A stretch of DNA of 64,000 nucleotides, from positions 62,001 through 126,000 of the forward strand of contig JAJEGM010000038.1 of assembly GCA_022819825.1 (NCBI GenBank), given 5' to 3'. Positions 61,172 to 64,000 of the stretch are shown in pieces. Every line of letters starts with the position of its first letter. The stretch's first letter is position 1. The translations under genes were made by a program, and so were the position numbers. The notes below the pieces were generated by a model, which was not told where the DNA came from, made no database searches, and was given only the letters and a program-made list of their open reading frames with translations. The DNA comes from Acidimicrobiia bacterium (GTDB lineage: Bacteria; Actinomycetota; Acidimicrobiia; Acidimicrobiales; Bin134).

Positions 61172-62671
61172 TCAACGGCTTTCGGCGAGCTCTTCGCGCA
61201 GGATCCGGCGCAGGAGTTTGCCGGTCTCGTTGTAGGGAAGTTCATCACGCACCTCGATGCGATCAGGGGTGCGTGACGACCGCATCTGGGACTTCACGAA
61301 CTCTTGCAATTCGGCGATATCAACCACTTGACCCTTGGCCGCCACCACTACCGCGGCCACCGCTTCGCCCCATTGCTCGTCGGGTATTCCGACGGCGGCG
61401 GCGTCAGCCACCGACGGGTGGCTCAGCAGCACGTCTTCGATCTCGCCGGGGGAGATGTTCTCGCCGCCCCGCACGATGATGTCGTCTATGCGGCCCTCTA
61501 CGTAGAGATAGCCGTCACCGTCGAGCGAGCCCCCGTCGTTGGTGGGGAACCAGCCGTCGGGGGTCACCCGGGAGTTCCGTCCCAGGTACTCGCCCGAAAC
61601 CTGCTCGCCTCGCACCCAGATCTCGCCGGAGGTGCCGGTGGCAACCGGGTTGCCCTCCTCGTCGCGGATGTCCACCTCGATGGCGGGCAGCGGCCGGCCC
61701 GCCGACCCCAATCGGGCCCGCACCGCCGGATCGTCGGAGCGATGGGCCTCGCGGTGTTCCTCCGGGCCTAGCACCGCCACGGTGGAGCTGGTCTCGGTCA
61801 GGCCGTAGGCGTTCACGAAGTTGGCCCAGGGCAGCACGTCGAGGGCCCGGGCGATGACCGGAGCGGGCATCTTGCCGCCCCCGTACGACAGAGCCCGCAG
61901 CGTGGGGAGCCCGCCTCCGATGTCCTCCATGTGGTCCACGATGCGGGCCAGCATGGTGGGCACCACCATGGCGTGGGTGACCCCCTCGGTCCGGACTAGG
62001 TTGACCCAGTCGGCGGGGTCGAAATTCGGGAGTTGCACGATGCGGCGTCCGGCGTACACCGAGCTCAAGATCGCGGCCATGCCGGCCACGTGGTAGGGCG
62101 GCACCGACACCAGCGTGGCCTCGTCCTCGGCCGCCCCCATGAACTCCACCGAGCCGATGATGTACGACACCAGATGCCGATGGCGCAGCACCGCGGCCTT
62201 GGGGGTGCCGGTGGTACCGCTGGTGTAGAGGAGGATGGCGATTTCCTCGGGGTCCACATTCCAGTCGCTGTCCGGCGCGCTTCCCTCGGCCCACTGGGCC
62301 AAAAAGTCAGGCCGGACAACCGCCCTCACGCCGTCGAGGTCGCCGATGGCGGCGAGGGCGTCGTCGTTGCACACCGTCACCGACGGAGCAACCTCGGCGG
62401 CCAGATGGCGCAGCTCGGGCCTGGTCAGCCGGTAGTTGAGGGGGACGAACGGCACGCCGGCCCAGGCCGAGCCGAACAGGGCGATCGGGAGGGCCTCGCT
62501 GCTGACGTCCACCATGCTCACCCGGTCGATTCCCGCCTCGCGGAAGCGCATGGCGGTGGCCCCGGCCCGCTGGAATAGCTGTTCGTAGGTAAGACCCCGC
62601 CCTTGGGACCCAACCGCGGTGCGGTCGCCGAACCCGCTGGACGCCATCTCCAGCAGCATCATCAGATTCAT
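61172..62671 (-). CDS. Acyl-CoA synthetase / AMP-dependent ligase
   Basis: A 499-residue ANL ligase. ILLYTSGTTGTPKAAV is the phosphate loop, VNAYGLTETSST the A5 motif, and YVEGRIDDIIVRGGENISPG the hinge region, with the catalytic lysine in YNETGKLLRR. It activates a carboxylate to its CoA thioester. It differs from the ligase at 17493, so the window has two. It is followed by the crotonase gene and preceded by a small unknown gene, all on the minus strand. Confidence 0.93.
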   Translation of the reverse strand: MNLMMLLEMASSGFGDRTAVGSQGRGLTYEQLFQRAGATAMRFREAGIDRVSMVDVSSEALPIALFGSAWAGVPFVPLNYRLTRPELRHLAAEVAPSVTVCNDDALAAIGDLDGVRAVVRPDFLAQWAEGSAPDSDWNVDPEEIAILLYTSGTTGTPKAAVLRHRHLVSYIIGSVEFMGAAEDEATLVSVPPYHVAGMAAILSSVYAGRRIVQLPNFDPADWVNLVRTEGVTHAMVVPTMLARIVDHMEDIGGGLPTLRALSYGGGKMPAPVIARALDVLPWANFVNAYGLTETSSTVAVLGPEEHREAHRSDDPAVRARLGSAGRPLPAIEVDIRDEEGNPVATGTSGEIWVRGEQVSGEYLGRNSRVTPDGWFPTNDGGSLDGDGYLYVEGRIDDIIVRGGENISPGEIEDVLLSHPSVADAAAVGIPDEQWGEAVAAVVVAAKGQVVDIAELQEFVKSQMRSSRTPDRIEVRDELPYNETGKLLRRILREELAESR

Positions 62672-62716
62672 GGGTGCATCCCGGCTGACGATCCTGCTGG
62701 CAGCGCTATGGCCTGA

Positions 62717-63022
62717 CTAGTCGGAGGCGGGGAGGGGCTTGGCCTCTTTCAGGCTGAGGGCCGTGTCTCCCAGCGCCAAAGAGCCGTCTCCCGGTTTGGT
62801 GCACAAAACCTCGAGGGACTCGTCTTCGTTCACATAGCGCTTGCCCAGCGCGGTGCCTTCGGCAGCGCCGGCGGCAACCTCGCCATTGCGCTCCGCGTCG
62901 GCCGGATCGGCCATCGGTGCGCCGCCACAAGTGATGTCCACGTCGCCGCTCGGTGCCTTGACCACGATGAGCTCGGTATCGCAAACCGAACTCTTGAGGC
63001 GGCTGCCCGGTTTCAGGTCCAT
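62717..63022 (-). CDS. Small unknown protein, cysteine-containing
   Basis: A 101-residue soluble protein, MDLKPGSRLKSSVCDTELIV onward, with cysteines near positions 14, 32 and 74 (SSVCDTE, ITCGG, VLCTKP). I do not recognise a family, although similar small proteins accompany acyl-CoA ligase genes in related genomes, as I recall. GGGAGG lies 5 nt before the ATG at 63022, which decides that start over an in-frame ATG at 63100. It is upstream of, and probably in an operon with, the AMP-ligase. Confidence 0.75.
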   Translation of the reverse strand: MDLKPGSRLKSSVCDTELIVVKAPSGDVDITCGGAPMADPADAERNGEVAAGAAEGTALGKRYVNEDESLEVLCTKPGDGSLALGDTALSLKEAKPLPASD

Positions 63023-63090
63023 CCTTACCTCCCGAAAGATGTCCTCCAATCTTTTCCCGTCAGACTCAGCAGGTACAAACTGCGTTAGTG

Positions 63091-64000
63091 ATGGAGTCAA
63101 CCTTGAGCAGCCGCCATCCGGCGCTGGTTTGGGCCGAGTCGGGCTTGATGGGCCTGAGCGGACCCGAGCACGGGCCTCCAGCGGTGGCCTCTGGGCGATG
63201 GGTGGAGCGGCTCGACGGCGTGGTTAGCGACATTGCGGGGCTGTGCGGTCAGCCGCTGAGGAGCGATGCCGCCGGTTTTCTAGGAGAGCGGGCGGCACTG
63301 GTGGGCCGTGGTCGAAGGGGCTCGGTGTCGGTGGGGGGCGCATGCCACATGGTGGCGGCGGCCGACGGCGTGTTGGCGGTATCGCTGGCCCGCACCAGCG
63401 ACACCGAAGCGGTTCCCGCCTGGCTGGAGATCGGCGATCTGGGCGGGAGCGATGTGTGGGCCGTCGTGGCCACGGAGGTGCGGGACAAGCCGGTGGCCGA
63501 ACTGTTGGAGCGGGCCGAATGGCTGGGTTTGGCGGTGGGAGAGGCCACCCGGCCCCCGCCCCCGGCCGAGCCCTGTTTGTTCACTGGTGTCGGATCGGCG
63601 GATTCAGGCCGCAAGAAGGTGCTGGACGTGAGCTCGCTGTGGGCCGGGCCACTGTGCGCGTCCCTGTTGGGCGGCTTCGGATTCGATGTGGTCAAGGTAG
63701 AGGCACCAGGCCGCCCCGACGGCGCCCGGTACGGTTCGCCGGCGTTCTACGAGCTGATGAACCAGGGCAAGGAGGATACGGTCGTCGATCTGGCGTCCGA
63801 GGGTGGGCGCCGCCGATTCTTGGATCTGTCCCGGGAATCGGCAGTCGTGGTCGACGGCTTGCGACCCCGAGTGTGGGCCAACTGGGGTATCGATCCACTG
63901 GAGGTGGCAGAGCGTTGCGGGCTGGTGTGGGTGTCGATCACCGGCTATGGCAACGACCGACCCGGATTCGGTGACGATGCCGCAGTGAGCGGGGGCCTTT
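63091..64000 (+). CDS. CaiB/BaiF-type CoA-transferase, C-terminus beyond window
   Basis: The frame is open from ATG 63091 to the end, giving 303 residues. VLDVSSLWAGPLCASLL and VVKVEAPGRPDGARYGSP, followed by FYELMNQGK and GLVWVSITGYGND, are hallmarks of family III CoA-transferases, which move CoA between acyl groups. These begin only near residue 178. The ~175 residues before are not usual for the family and may be a decayed duplicate lobe. A GTG at 63088 is an alternative start. It is divergent from the small unknown gene. Confidence 0.88.
   Translation, partial: MESTLSSRHPALVWAESGLMGLSGPEHGPPAVASGRWVERLDGVVSDIAGLCGQPLRSDAAGFLGERAALVGRGRRGSVSVGGACHMVAAADGVLAVSLARTSDTEAVPAWLEIGDLGGSDVWAVVATEVRDKPVAELLERAEWLGLAVGEATRPPPPAEPCLFTGVGSADSGRKKVLDVSSLWAGPLCASLLGGFGFDVVKVEAPGRPDGARYGSPAFYELMNQGKEDTVVDLASEGGRRRFLDLSRESAVVVDGLRPRVWANWGIDPLEVAERCGLVWVSITGYGNDRPGFGDDAAVSGGL

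Overview
The window is a G+C-rich, gene-dense stretch (about 55 protein genes and one tRNA in 64 kb, no gene-free gap over about 210 bp) from a free-living actinobacterium. I place it, by inference, in or near the class Acidimicrobiia. The grounds are the many acyl-CoA/SDR/CoA-transferase genes, a mycothiol-dependent-isomerase-type DinB-fold protein, an Rpf-type muralytic domain, a ferrochelatase with actinobacterial cluster cysteines, and many start codons sitting 6-8 nt behind a TANNNT -10 box (leaderless transcription). There is no rRNA, CRISPR array, IS element or phage; the segment is chromosomal core plus catabolic genes.

Layout. 1-7215 (-): an AddB-like nuclease, an AddA-like helicase-nuclease and a sugar nucleotidyltransferase cut by the window edge. 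7406-9727: a coiled-coil membrane protein, a methyltransferase and an APH-type kinase. 9724-15172 (-): a topoisomerase IV-type subunit A, subunit B, then a RecB-like Fe-S nuclease. 15276-17438 (-): a coupled SnoaL-SDR-glycosyltransferase operon, divergent from an acyl-CoA ligase and an AIM24 protein. 19825-25687: ferrochelatase (-), then an Rpf-like secreted protein with two polytopic GT-C-like membrane proteins (+). 25692-31510: DinB-fold protein, crotonase, ABC exporter, Nfu-type Fe-S carrier, D-aminoacylase-type amidohydrolase. 31546-34326: UvrD-like helicase with an unusual N-terminus and an HRDC end. 34316-38013 (-): dxs with PAP2 and LPG-synthase-TM membrane proteins. 38136-43465 (+): an acetolactate-synthase-like enzyme, tldD, pmbA/tldE, uppP. 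43472-45383 (-): SAF protein, MTAP, FmdB zinc ribbon. 45460-49690 (+): plsY, moeA/glp, moaA, moaC, a SepX/GlpR-like membrane protein, tRNA-Ala(CGC). 49721-54975: kinase/helical/CrtC-like cluster, two SDRs, rsgA. 55074-56861: membrane-anchored sulfite-oxidase-like molybdoenzyme. 56915-64000: acyl-CoA catabolic block (ACAD, thiolase, SDR, crotonase, AMP-ligase, CoA-transferase).

How they fit. Three groups recur: DNA repair and topology (AddAB-like pair, RecB-like nuclease, UvrD-like helicase, topoisomerase IV), envelope and isoprenoid-lipid carrier metabolism (dxs, uppP, plsY, PAP2, LPG_TM, Rpf-like, GT-C proteins), and molybdenum cofactor synthesis (moeA, moaA, moaC) with a likely consumer, the sulfite-oxidase-like protein. 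The most notable observations are the frequent leaderless-promoter geometry, a possible Glp-GlpR/SepX cell-division pair, a tandem duplication that copies a stop/start junction, a relic tail of a lost acyl-CoA dehydrogenase, and the Rpf-like/GT-C operon.
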